Shown: piece after piece, positions 1 to 7,409 of the stretch | How the letters are laid out: each line of letters starts with the position of its first letter | Numbering within the stretch: position 1 is the first letter of the stretch | From: Geminicoccaceae bacterium | GTDB taxonomy: Bacteria; Pseudomonadota; Alphaproteobacteria; Geminicoccales; Geminicoccaceae | Length of the DNA: 64,000 nucleotides | Reading direction: 5' to 3' | NCBI GenBank assembly: GCA_025999455.1 | Contig: AP024683.1 | Coordinates: 3,102,451-3,166,450, forward strand | The notes under the pieces: model-generated | Told to the model about the DNA's origin: nothing | Databases searched by the model: none | The model's input: the letters and a program-made list of their open reading frames with translations, nothing else | Position numbers and translations under genes: made by a program

Positions 1-1469
1 TGGCCGGGCTCGACACACCGTCCTCCGCCACCGTCGACAAGGACGGCAATCTCTGGGTCGCGATCTCGGGTAAGCTCCTGGGCGGTCCCGACGAGATCGA
101 CCCGCCGCACGTCAAGGTCTTCGACAAGACCGGCAAGCTCCTCAAGGAGATCGGCAAGGGCACCTTCACGACGGTGATGAACGAGATCTCCTACTGCGCC
201 GAGAACGACACGGTCTACATCCCGGAATATGGCGAGAAGATCTGGCAGCAGAAGGGGGTCGACGGGAAGCTCGAGCTGATCGTCAAGGACCTCTTCATCG
301 GTGACCACCGCAACGGCGGGATCACCTGCAAGGACGGGTACATCTACTTCGCGCTCGGCTTCCCCTCGAACACGGGCTTCGCCGACCCGGACAATCACGG
401 CTGGGTCGACATCCCGAACGACCCGTTCTGGGTCAAGCACGGCGACCCGAACCTGCCCAAGACCCCGCGCGATCCGGTCTGCCGCGACATCGTGCACACC
501 GGCCTCAACGTGAAGAGCGCCGACGGGCGGATGACCGGAGCACTCCTGCCCGCGGGCGTGCCGGCCAAGCCGGGTCAGATCATCAAGGCGACGGTGCCCT
601 GCGGTGGGTCGGTCATGCGGGTCAAGATGACCGACCGCGGCCCGGACGGCATCTATCCGCACGAGAAGATGGAAGTCTACGCGATGGGCTTCCGCAACCA
701 GGCCGGCATCGAGTTCGGCCCCAAGGGCACGAAGTGGGAGAACGCGCTCGCCGTCTCCGACAACGGCGCCAACGATCTGGGCCATCGCCGGGTCGCCAAC
801 GGGGCGGAGAAGCTCTTCATCGTCACCGCCAAGGGCCAGGACGCGGGCTTCCCGGACAAGGAGGGCTTCGGCTTCGTCTCGAACAAGCGCTTCGGCTGGA
901 CCGCCTATCGCGGCGCCAAGGTCGACCGGCCGCATCCCAACCTCTACATCGGCGACGAGCCCTTCGTGCCGAAGACGGTGCCCTACCGCTTCCAGCCGCA
1001 CCTCGACGGCGTGCGCGGGGTACCGTTGATCGTCGCCAACCCGAACCCGGACGGCTACATCAACCCGGTGCTCGAATGGGACACGAACAGCCCGATCGAC
1101 GGCATCGCCTGGGGTCCGGCCGGGTTCGCCGGCCCGAACAAGCTCTTCGGAGCGGTCTACGGGATCCTCGACACCGGGCCCGAGAGCTTGATCCCGACCT
1201 GGCCCGCCGTGCTCGAGGTCGAGTTCCTCGAGCCCACCGGTGTGAAATGGTCCTATTTCGCCCGCAACATCGAGATGGGCCCGAACGCCTACCAGAAGCC
1301 CGAGAACCGGGGCGGGCTCGAGCGGCCGAACGACGTGGTCTTCTCGAACGACGGGCGGACCATGTACATCGTCGACTACGGTGAAGTGTACACCGACTTC
1401 ACCATGCCCTCGCCCTTCTACACCGTGCCGAAGAGCGGGGTGATCTGGGCGGTCACGAAGAAGGGCTGA
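1..1469 (+). CDS. NHL/sorbosone-dehydrogenase-like beta-propeller protein (5' end missing)
   Basis: The reading frame is open from base 3 to the TGA at 1467-1469, so the gene starts to the left of the window; the in-frame ATG at 174 lies inside the protein (DKDGNLWVAISGKLLG precedes it). The visible ~488 residues have recurring propeller-blade strands such as DKDGNLWVAI, DGYIYFALGF and NDGRTMYIVDYGE, as in SGL/NHL and glucose/sorbosone dehydrogenase-like proteins. No catalytic site can be assigned. Such proteins are usually periplasmic, but the signal peptide would be outside the window. Its end overlaps the convergent amidohydrolase gene by 17 bases. Substrate unknown. Confidence 0.75.
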   Translation, partial: AGLDTPSSATVDKDGNLWVAISGKLLGGPDEIDPPHVKVFDKTGKLLKEIGKGTFTTVMNEISYCAENDTVYIPEYGEKIWQQKGVDGKLELIVKDLFIGDHRNGGITCKDGYIYFALGFPSNTGFADPDNHGWVDIPNDPFWVKHGDPNLPKTPRDPVCRDIVHTGLNVKSADGRMTGALLPAGVPAKPGQIIKATVPCGGSVMRVKMTDRGPDGIYPHEKMEVYAMGFRNQAGIEFGPKGTKWENALAVSDNGANDLGHRRVANGAEKLFIVTAKGQDAGFPDKEGFGFVSNKRFGWTAYRGAKVDRPHPNLYIGDEPFVPKTVPYRFQPHLDGVRGVPLIVANPNPDGYINPVLEWDTNSPIDGIAWGPAGFAGPNKLFGAVYGILDTGPESLIPTWPAVLEVEFLEPTGVKWSYFARNIEMGPNAYQKPENRGGLERPNDVVFSNDGRTMYIVDYGEVYTDFTMPSPFYTVPKSGVIWAVTKKG

Positions 1470-2457
1470 CCGGTCGATCGCGGCCCGGGGAGGTGGGTGC
1501 CGCACCCGCCTCCCCCTTCCGCGCGAGCGCCGCCGCGTCGATCCGGTAGATCCGGCAGGCGTTCTCGAAGAAGAGCTTTTTCCTGTCGGCGTCCGGAAGG
1601 TCGCGAGTGATCTCGAGGAAGCCCCCGAAAATCGTCCGGAATTCGGCGCACAGCGTGTCGACCGGCCAGTTCGAGGCGAACAGGCAGCGGTCCGTGCCGA
1701 AGAGCTCGAGGACGGTGCGGACGATCGGACCGTTGTCCGCGACCGTCCAGGGCCGGCCCGGGAGCCCGATCCCGCTGATCTTGACCGCGACCTGCGGCAG
1801 TTCGGAAAGCCGCGCCATGGCCGCCCGCCAGCCCTCGAGGCCTTCGTTCGAGCGGTCGGCCGGCAGGCCCGTGTGGTTCAAGATCACGGGGATTTCGGGA
1901 TGGCGCGCGAAGAGCTCGACCCCTTCGCCGAGATGCCACCAGGGGACCTGCAGATCGTAGGAGAGCCCGTAGCGGGCCAGGAGCGAAAAGCCGCGGGCGA
2001 AGCGTGGGCAGGAGAGCGAGCCCGGCCTTCCGCGCTCGACGGTCTCGGGCGAAGGCGCGGCCGCGGGCTTGTGGCGGATGCCCCGCACGAGCGGAAAGGC
2101 GGCCTGCGCGGCGAGCACCTCCTCCACGTCCTCGCGGTCGAGCCAAGCCTGGGCGACCATGGCCGACGGCAGCCCCTCGCGCGCCGCCACCTCGTGGACC
2201 CAGCGGGTCTCACCGAGCGGATCGGTCGGGTCCCATTCGGCCTCGACGTAGACCGTGCCCCGAACGTCGAAGCCGGCCGTGGCCTTTCGGTAGTCGGCGA
2301 CCGCGAACGTCCGGCGGATCGCCCCGTAATCGCCGTAGCGGAAGGGGATCGTCTCACGGCAGAGCCAGGGATGCTTGTCGAGCGCGAGGTCCCAGAGATG
2401 CATGTGCGCATCGAGGATCGGGACCGCCGCGCCTTCCGTCTCGCCGGTCGCGGTCAT
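1453..2457 (-). CDS. Amidohydrolase-2 family metal-dependent hydrolase
   Basis: A TIM-barrel amidohydrolase of the family that includes 2-pyrone-4,6-dicarboxylate lactonase and L-fuconolactonase. Visible metal and catalytic motifs are DAHMHLW near residues 16-22, the histidine of VILNHTGLP, and the terminal aspartate of FASNWPVD. The start chosen is the ATG at 2457, with a GGAAG about 8 bases upstream; extension to 2502 would add 15 residues overlapping the toxin gene. The protein is about 334 residues, normal for the family. It lies 19 bases downstream of the mazF-type gene and may be co-transcribed by read-through. The exact lactone or amide substrate cannot be read from the sequence. Confidence 0.8.
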   Translation of the reverse strand: MTATGETEGAAVPILDAHMHLWDLALDKHPWLCRETIPFRYGDYGAIRRTFAVADYRKATAGFDVRGTVYVEAEWDPTDPLGETRWVHEVAAREGLPSAMVAQAWLDREDVEEVLAAQAAFPLVRGIRHKPAAAPSPETVERGRPGSLSCPRFARGFSLLARYGLSYDLQVPWWHLGEGVELFARHPEIPVILNHTGLPADRSNEGLEGWRAAMARLSELPQVAVKISGIGLPGRPWTVADNGPIVRTVLELFGTDRCLFASNWPVDTLCAEFRTIFGGFLEITRDLPDADRKKLFFENACRIYRIDAAALARKGEAGAAPTSPGRDRPVSPSS

Positions 2458-2476
2458 CGAGGGGGCTTCCTTCGTC

Positions 2477-2797
2477 TCAGAGACCGAGCACGAGCCGAAC
2501 ACCCGCCTCGACCGCCCGCAGGTCGGTGTTCGCGACGCGGCCCGCCGCTTCGACGAGCCGCTCTTTGTCCACCGCGCGGATCTGGTCGCACACCGCTACC
2601 GATTTTTGCCCCATCGAGGGCACGGGGACGACGAGCGGAGGACGCGGCTCGGGCGAGCTCGACAACGGGACCACGATCACCGTCCGGCGGGCCCGGTTGA
2701 GCGAGTCGACACTCAAGATCAAGGCAGGGCGCCGTTTGCGGATTTCGCTGCCGCGGGTGGGATCGAGATCGACCCACCAGACCTCTCCGCGCCTCAA
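2477..2797 (-). CDS. PemK/MazF-type mRNA interferase toxin
   Basis: The N-terminal motif RRGEVWWVDLDPTRGSE followed by RKRRPALILS is the hallmark of the MazF/PemK fold; family members cleave mRNA at short sites. The start chosen is the TTG at 2797, whose TTGA overlaps the TGA stop of the upstream antitoxin (2794-2796), giving 106 residues with the conserved GEVWW motif at residue 4. A start at 2839 would add 14 basic residues of low quality and is less likely. The translational coupling and the order antitoxin then toxin fit a standard module. Target sequence unknown. Confidence 0.85.
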   Translation of the reverse strand: MRRGEVWWVDLDPTRGSEIRKRRPALILSVDSLNRARRTVIVVPLSSSPEPRPPLVVPVPSMGQKSVAVCDQIRAVDKERLVEAAGRVANTDLRAVEAGVRLVLGL

Positions 2798-3030
2798 GGC
2801 CGCGCGCCGAGTCCGTCGCCGAGCGTGGCTTCCTCCCACTCGGCCATTTCCGCGGCGAGTGCGGTGTCGCGCTCGACCTCGAGCGCGAGCCGGTAGAGCG
2901 GATCGTCCTGGTCGGGCGGCAAGGCCTGCTCCAGAAGACGTTCGACGAAGCGGCTACGCTCACGCGGCGGAACGGTCCGCTTGAGCCGCGCGACGAGCTC
3001 GTCGGGAAGATGGAGAAGCAGCTGGGCCAT
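2794..3030 (-). CDS. Antitoxin partner of the MazF-type toxin (MazE/RHH-like)
   Basis: A 78-residue protein with an N-terminal segment (LLLHLPDELVARLKRTVP, then SRFVERLLEQAL) resembling ribbon-helix-helix antitoxins, and an acidic C-terminal half (EVERDTALAAEMAEWEE) suited to masking a toxin. The start at the ATG at 3030 has a GGAGGA ribosome site 5 bases upstream. The gene overlaps the toxin by 4 bases. A strong promoter and a 12-bp palindrome lie directly upstream, consistent with autoregulation. Family assignment is by neighbourhood plus pattern, so the exact antitoxin class is uncertain. Confidence 0.75.
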   Translation of the reverse strand: MAQLLLHLPDELVARLKRTVPPRERSRFVERLLEQALPPDQDDPLYRLALEVERDTALAAEMAEWEEATLGDGLGARP

Positions 3031-3053
3031 GGCTTCCTCCGGCAACTTTTTCT

Positions 3054-3082
3054 TAGATATCGATATCACTATTTTCAGTCAA
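3054..3082 (-). promoter_or_regulatory. Promoter with palindromic operator of the mazEF-type module
   Basis: On the minus strand TTGACT (3082-3077) is separated by exactly 17 bases from TATCTA (3059-3054), a near-consensus sigma-70 promoter. A perfect 12-bp palindrome, GATATCGATATC at 3056-3067, overlaps the -10 box, where an antitoxin or toxin-antitoxin complex would block polymerase. The region is strikingly AT-rich for this genome. The promoter overlaps the last codons of hepT, so the two modules have separate promoters. Operator function is inferred. Confidence 0.7.
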
Positions 3083-3440
3083 GCCGGCCCGGTTCGGTCG
3101 AGCCGTCCCCGCCGCGCAAACGTGTCACGGCCTCGATCAGCGGGCGCAGATGTCGCGTCACGATGTCCCAAATCAGGTCGAGGTCCACCTCGAAGTAGGC
3201 GTGAGCGAGGACATGACGAAGGCCCGAAATTTGCCGCCAGGGTATCTCCGGCTCGCGGTCCCGCAGGTCCGCGGGCACGTGCTTCACGGCCTCGCCGATG
3301 ATTTCGAGATTGCGGAGGACCGCATCCACTGTTCGCCGATCCCTACGAAAGCTGTCCGCGGACATGCCGTCGGTCCGATCGAGCACGAGCTGCGCGCTCT
3401 CGAGGATGTCCTCGAGCCGAAGATCGGCCTCACGCGACAC
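3075..3440 (-). CDS. hepT: HepT-like HEPN-domain toxin ribonuclease
   Basis: A 121-residue all-helical HEPN protein. The segment RHVLAHAY at residues 75-82 matches the HepT RX4HXY motif: arginine and histidine form the RNase site, and the tyrosine is the residue AMPylated by the MntA partner in characterised systems. The GTG start at 3440 overlaps the end of mntA by 11 bases; a longer frame reading further upstream is low-complexity shadow of mntA. The motif NLEIIGEAVKHVP is also typical of the family (DUF86). The partner mntA is immediately upstream, so this is a HepT/MntA toxin-antitoxin pair. Confidence 0.88.
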   Translation of the reverse strand: MSREADLRLEDILESAQLVLDRTDGMSADSFRRDRRTVDAVLRNLEIIGEAVKHVPADLRDREPEIPWRQISGLRHVLAHAYFEVDLDLIWDIVTRHLRPLIEAVTRLRGGDGSTEPGRLD

Positions 3441-3735
3441 GCCGCAGCTCGCCCTCGATCCGCGCCCTGAGCCTCGGCCGTATCGCCTTGGCGGTGACGA
3501 GATCGACGCGCCGGCCGAGCCGTTCCTCGAGGAGCTCTTTGAGCCCCATGAACCGCTCGAGCGTTGCGGGCCCGTCGAATTCCACGAGCACGTCGACGTC
3601 GCTGTCGGCACCGAGCTCGTCGCGCGCCGCGGAGCCGAAGAGATGGAGCGAAACCACGCCGAGCCGGTCGAGCTCGGCGCGCACATCCGCGAGCCTCGCC
3701 TCGATCTCGGCCCGGTTCGCGCAAGCCGTCGTCAC
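3430..3735 (-). CDS. mntA: MntA-like minimal nucleotidyltransferase antitoxin
   Basis: A 101-residue minimal nucleotidyltransferase. The sequence GSAARDELGADSDVD fits GSX10DXD, the catalytic motif that binds Mg-ATP and transfers AMP; in known systems MntA adds AMP units to a HepT tyrosine and so neutralises it. The GTG start at 3735 is set by a GGAGG about 6 bases upstream and by the family's usual length. It overlaps hepT, which suggests translational coupling. A longer open frame continues upstream to 4287 but only as the complement of rimO. Confidence 0.87.
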   Translation of the reverse strand: MTTACANRAEIEARLADVRAELDRLGVVSLHLFGSAARDELGADSDVDVLVEFDGPATLERFMGLKELLEERLGRRVDLVTAKAIRPRLRARIEGELRRVA

Positions 3736-3820
3736 GCGCCGCCTCCGCTCGCACCCTCGCCACCTTCGCACCCGGTGTGAGCTCCCGCCAGGGCCCCCTC
3801 CCGCGCGGAACCCGCGCTCC

Positions 3821-3826
3821 CTATAT
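3821..3826 (+). promoter_or_regulatory. Candidate -10 box of rimO (possibly leaderless transcript)
   Basis: CTATAT at 3821-3826 is the only AT-rich hexamer between mntA and rimO. It lies 8 bases before the ATG, so a start 6-8 bases downstream would leave almost no 5' leader. No clear -35 box is visible 16-18 bases upstream. Assigned on position and composition only. Confidence 0.35.
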
Positions 3827-3834
3827 CGCGGCCC

Positions 3835-5208
3835 ATGCCCGCTCCGACCACCGCCACGACCGTCCCCGCCCGTCGCCGGCGCAAGAAGCCGCCCGCGATC
3901 GGCTTCGTCTCCTTGGGCTGCGCCAAGGCCCTCGTCGATTCCGAACGCATACTCACCCGGCTCAAAGCCGAAGGCTACGCGATCGCCCCCTCGTACGAGG
4001 GCGCCGACCTCGTCGTCGTCAACACCTGCGGCTTCCTCCTCTCCGCCCGCGCCGAGAGCCTCGAGGCGATCGGCGAAGCGCTCGCCGAGAACGGCAAGGT
4101 CGTCGTCACGGGCTGCCTGGGCGCCGAGCCCGAGCGCATCCTGGCCGAGCATCCCCAGGTCCTCGCGGTCACGGGGCCGCACCAGACGGACGCGGTCCTG
4201 GAGGCGATCCACGCGCACCTGCCGCCGCCGCACGCCCCCTTCCTCGAGCTCGTGCCGCCGCACGGGCTCAAGCTCACGCCGCGCCATTACGCCTATCTCA
4301 AGATCTCGGAGGGCTGCCGCAACCGCTGCAGCTTCTGCATCATCCCGAAGCTCCGGGGTGACCTCGTCTCGCGACCGCTCGCCGAGGTCCTGGCCGAGGC
4401 CGAGAGCCTCGTCGCGGCCGGCGTCCGAGAGATCCTCGTGATCTCACAGGACACCTCGGCCTACGGGCTCGACCGGCGCTTCGAGCCCACGAGCTGGCGG
4501 GGCCGCGCGCTCGAGACCCGCTTCCTCGATCTCTGCCGGGAGCTCGGCCGGCTCGGGGTCTGGGTCCGGCTGCACTACGTCTACCCCTACCCGCACGTCG
4601 ACCAGGTCGTCCCCTTGATGGCCGAGGGGAAGATCCTCCCTTATCTCGACATCCCCTTCCAGCATGCGAGCCCGCGGATCTTGAAGGCGATGCGCCGGCC
4701 GGCCGCGACCGAACGGACGCTCGAGCGGATCCGCACCTGGCGGGAGATCTGCCCCGAGCTCGCCATCCGCTCGACCTTCATCGTGGGTTTCCCGGGCGAA
4801 ACCGAGGGCGACTTCGAGGAGCTCTTGGCCTTCCTCGAGGAAGCCCGGCTCGATCGGGTGGGCTGCTTCGTCTTCGAGCCGGTCGAAGGGGCGGCGGCCA
4901 CGAACTTCCCCGATCCCGTCCCGGAAGAGCTCGCCGAAGAGCGGCGCGCCCGGCTCATGGCGCTCCAGGAAAAGATCTCGGCCGAGCGGCTCGCGGCCAA
5001 GGTCGGCCGGATCGAGCCCGTGCTGGTCGACGGGCTCGACGAGGAGGGTCGCACCGTGGCGCGCAGCCGCTTCGACGCCCCCGAGGTCGACGGCCGCGTC
5101 CTGATCGAAAGCGCCGCACCGATCCCGCCCGGCACGCTCCTCGAGGTCCGCATCACGGGCTCGGATGCGCACGATCTCGTTGCGATACCCATGGACGATC
5201 CTCCGTGA
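3835..5208 (+). CDS. rimO: Ribosomal protein S12 (aspartate) methylthiotransferase RimO
   Basis: RimO is a radical-SAM enzyme that adds a methylthio group to a conserved aspartate of ribosomal protein S12. The N-terminal UPF0004 domain carries the second-cluster cysteines in [17 protein letters not shown] and VTGCLGAEP. The radical-SAM motif CRNRCSFC ([14 protein letters not shown]) binds the catalytic 4Fe-4S cluster. The C-terminal ~65 residues form a TRAM domain ([27 protein letters not shown], read in pieces). At 457 residues it is normal length. The ALVDSE wording separates it from MiaB. The gene stands alone between mntA (divergent) and an unknown gene. Confidence 0.95.
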   Translation: MPAPTTATTVPARRRRKKPPAIGFVSLGCAKALVDSERILTRLKAEGYAIAPSYEGADLVVVNTCGFLLSARAESLEAIGEALAENGKVVVTGCLGAEPERILAEHPQVLAVTGPHQTDAVLEAIHAHLPPPHAPFLELVPPHGLKLTPRHYAYLKISEGCRNRCSFCIIPKLRGDLVSRPLAEVLAEAESLVAAGVREILVISQDTSAYGLDRRFEPTSWRGRALETRFLDLCRELGRLGVWVRLHYVYPYPHVDQVVPLMAEGKILPYLDIPFQHASPRILKAMRRPAATERTLERIRTWREICPELAIRSTFIVGFPGETEGDFEELLAFLEEARLDRVGCFVFEPVEGAAATNFPDPVPEELAEERRARLMALQEKISAERLAAKVGRIEPVLVDGLDEEGRTVARSRFDAPEVDGRVLIESAAPIPPGTLLEVRITGSDAHDLVAIPMDDPP

Positions 5209-5210
5209 TC

Positions 5211-5250
5211 TTGACAAACTTCCTATAAGCTGACAGAAGAACGGCCACGG
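5211..5250 (+). promoter_or_regulatory. AT-rich leader element with repeated TGACA
   Basis: Directly after rimO the sequence TTGACA (5211-5216), TATAAG (5224-5229) and a second TGACA (5231-5235) lead into CAGAAGAACGG. The two TGACA copies are 19 bases apart. The spacing does not fit a normal -35/-10 pair, but composition and position suggest the promoter or a regulator site for the gene at 5272. A similar tail (ACAGGAAAACGG) occurs at 34958-34969. Confidence 0.4.
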
Positions 5251-5271
5251 TCCGGAGCCGGAGCCCCGCCC

Positions 5272-6075
5272 ATGGCCGACCCGTCCCCCGCCGCCGGCCC
5301 GCGCGGCGGGCCCCGAACCCCCGAAGGCAAAGCCAAGAGCGCCAGGAACGCGCTCCGCCACGGCCTGCGCGCCGCCCGCTTCTCGCTCCTCCCCCACGAG
5401 GACCCGGAAGAATTCCGTGCGCTCGTGGCGGAACTGCGCGCCCGCTACCGGCCGGCCGACGCCATCGAGCAGGAGCTCGTCGACGCGATCGCCGTCGCGA
5501 TGTGGCGCGAGGCGCGCGCCGACCGGCTCGAGGCCGAGCTCCTCGCCGACCTCCCGCCGGCCGACGAGACCCGCACCTGCGGCAGCGATCTCGGCAAGAG
5601 TGCCGCCCGCGCCGGGCTCGCGACGCTCGTCCGCTACCGCGCCGCCGCGCAGCTGGAGCATCGGCGGGCGTTGGCCCTGCTCGAGGCCCATCGCCGGCTC
5701 GCCGCGAGCCGCCCGGCCTCGCGCGACGAGGACGACGAAGCGCCGGCCGGGTCCGAACCGCCGCGGCCGTCCGTCGTGAGCCTACGGTTCGAGGTGCGCG
5801 AGAAGGAGAACCCGCTCGACACCCCGCTCCTGCGCCGGCTCGGCCGCGACCCCGACCTCGTGCTGCCGGTCCCCGGGGTCGAGCCGCGCTTCTGGCCCAA
5901 GGCGCAGGAGCGGGCCACGACCGGGCCCTTCCCGCCGGACGGGCCGCAGCCCTATCGGCGGGTGCCGGGGCTGCCCTGGCACATGTGGTGGGACCACCAA
6001 CATCTTTTGGCCGATCCGCCGGCCGGCGCCGAACCCGCGCCCCCCTCCCGCGACGAGCGCGCCCGCGCGGCCTAG
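5272..6075 (+). CDS. Conserved protein of unknown function with GPRTPEGKA...NALRHGL motif
   Basis: A 267-residue protein. The N terminus carries GGPRTPEGKAKSARNALRHG, a signature seen in widespread, often multi-copy proteins of no known function. The middle (residues ~60-150) is helical and charged, with EQELVDAIAVAMWREARADR and a run rich in arginine and alanine. The C terminus is proline-rich with a WHMWWDHQ aromatic cluster. There is no signal peptide or membrane segment. It has its own AT-rich leader and is followed by a hairpin, so it is probably a single-gene unit. Start at the ATG at 5272 puts the signature at residue 12. I do not assign a function. Confidence 0.7.
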   Translation: MADPSPAAGPRGGPRTPEGKAKSARNALRHGLRAARFSLLPHEDPEEFRALVAELRARYRPADAIEQELVDAIAVAMWREARADRLEAELLADLPPADETRTCGSDLGKSAARAGLATLVRYRAAAQLEHRRALALLEAHRRLAASRPASRDEDDEAPAGSEPPRPSVVSLRFEVREKENPLDTPLLRRLGRDPDLVLPVPGVEPRFWPKAQERATTGPFPPDGPQPYRRVPGLPWHMWWDHQHLLADPPAGAEPAPPSRDERARAA

Positions 6076-6090
6076 GCGAGCCGGAACGGA

Positions 6091-6111
6091 GGCCCGGTAT
6101 CCCGCCGGGCC
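6091..6111 (+). terminator. Hairpin after the GPRTPEGK gene
   Basis: GGCCCGG (6091-6097), loop TATCCCG, CCGGGCC (6105-6111) form a perfect 7-bp GC stem 16 bases after the stop codon. The following bases GCTTGTC are only weakly U-rich, so termination strength is uncertain. Confidence 0.45.
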
Positions 6112-6193
6112 GCTTGTCAGCACGGCTGCGGAGGACCACTCTGCGCGCCCGATCGGCCCCGGACGCGCGGGCCGGCCGGGCAGGGAGGCGCAC

Positions 6194-7399
6194 ATGGCCG
6201 AGGTCGGGGGTGAGCCGGGCGCGGGGACGGTCGCGACCGCGACCTATCTGCAGCGCTTCACCGTCGCCTACGAATATCCCGTCGTGTTCACCGAGGGCCT
6301 GTTCCGGCCCGACAATCCCGTGCTCGCCGACACGCTCCGCCGGCTCGAGCCCGATCGGCGGCATCGCTGCCTCGTCTTCGTGGACGAGGGACTCCTCGCC
6401 GTCCGCCCGGGCCTCGCCCGCGAGATCGAGGCCTATGCCCGCGCGCACGCGCGCACGATCGAACTCGTGGCCCCGCCGCTGACCGTGCCGGGCGGCGAGA
6501 AGATCAAGAACGACCTCTTCCACATCGAATGGATGATGGGGCTCGTCTACGACCACCGCCTCGACCGCCACTCCTTCATCCTGGCGGTGGGGGGCGGTGC
6601 CGTGCTCGACGCGGTCGGGCTCGTGGCGGCGACGAGCCACCGCGGCATCCGTCTCGTGCGGGTGCCGACCACCGTGCTGGCCCAGAACGATTCCGGGGTG
6701 GGGGTCAAGAACGCGGTCAATCTGCGCGGCTCGAAGAACTTCGTCGGCACCTTCGCGCCACCCTTCGCGGTCTTGAACGATCTCGACTTCGTCGACCTCT
6801 TGCCGCCTCGCGAGAAGATCGCCGGGATGGCGGAAGCGGTGAAGGTGGCCTTGATCCGCGACCGCGACTTCTTCCGCTGGCTCGAGCGCCACGCGCTCGC
6901 CCTCGCCGCCTTCGACCGGCCGGCCATGGCGTACATGATCCGCCGCTGCGCCGAGCTCCACATGCGGCAGATCGCGACCGGCGGCGACCCGTTCGAGACC
7001 GGCTCGGCCCGGCCGCTCGACTTCGGCCATTGGGCGGCGCACAAGCTCGAGAGCCTGACCCGCCACCATCTCCGCCACGGCGAGGCGGTGGCGATCGGCA
7101 TCGCCCTCGACACCCGCTATTCGGTCCTCGCGGGCCTGCTCGAGCCGGGTGCCGAGGAGCGGGTCTGCGCGCTCCTCGAACTCTTGGGTTTCCGGCTCTG
7201 GAGCCCGGCCCTCGAGGCGCGCACGGCCGAGGGCGGCTTCGCCGTCCTGCAGGGCCTGCAGGAGTTCCGCGAGCATCTGGGGGGCGAGCTCACCGTGACC
7301 TTGCTCCAGGAGATCGGCCGCGGCGTCGAGGTCCACGCGATCGACGAGGCGCTCGTCGTCGAGGCGATCCGCTGGCTCGCCGAGCGCGCCCGGCCTTGA
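6194..7399 (+). CDS. eboD: EboD-type sugar-phosphate-cyclase family protein (3-dehydroquinate synthase-like)
   Basis: A 401-residue member of the 3-dehydroquinate synthase/sugar phosphate cyclase superfamily. The NAD-binding segment ILAVGGGAVLDAVGLVAATSHRG lies in the middle, and the expected zinc ligands are in GMAEAVKVALIRD (Glu), DFGHWAAHKLE (His) and RHGEAVAIG (His). The opening YLQRFTVAYEYPVVFTEGLF is characteristic of EboD rather than AroB. Start ATG at 6194 has GGGAGG 7 bases upstream. It begins the run eboD-eboE-eboC. The reaction of EboD is not established; family membership suggests cyclisation of a sugar phosphate. Confidence 0.88.
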   Translation: MAEVGGEPGAGTVATATYLQRFTVAYEYPVVFTEGLFRPDNPVLADTLRRLEPDRRHRCLVFVDEGLLAVRPGLAREIEAYARAHARTIELVAPPLTVPGGEKIKNDLFHIEWMMGLVYDHRLDRHSFILAVGGGAVLDAVGLVAATSHRGIRLVRVPTTVLAQNDSGVGVKNAVNLRGSKNFVGTFAPPFAVLNDLDFVDLLPPREKIAGMAEAVKVALIRDRDFFRWLERHALALAAFDRPAMAYMIRRCAELHMRQIATGGDPFETGSARPLDFGHWAAHKLESLTRHHLRHGEAVAIGIALDTRYSVLAGLLEPGAEERVCALLELLGFRLWSPALEARTAEGGFAVLQGLQEFREHLGGELTVTLLQEIGRGVEVHAIDEALVVEAIRWLAERARP

Positions 7400-7409
7400 G
7401 GGAGGTGTC

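Noticed and set aside
5211-5229. TTGACA and TATAAG as a standard sigma-70 promoter
   Set aside because: Only 7 bases separate them; the spacing is wrong, so it is recorded only as a leader element.
6194-7399. AroB 3-dehydroquinate synthase
   Set aside because: N-terminal wording, length and ebo neighbours point to EboD; no other shikimate genes are nearby.
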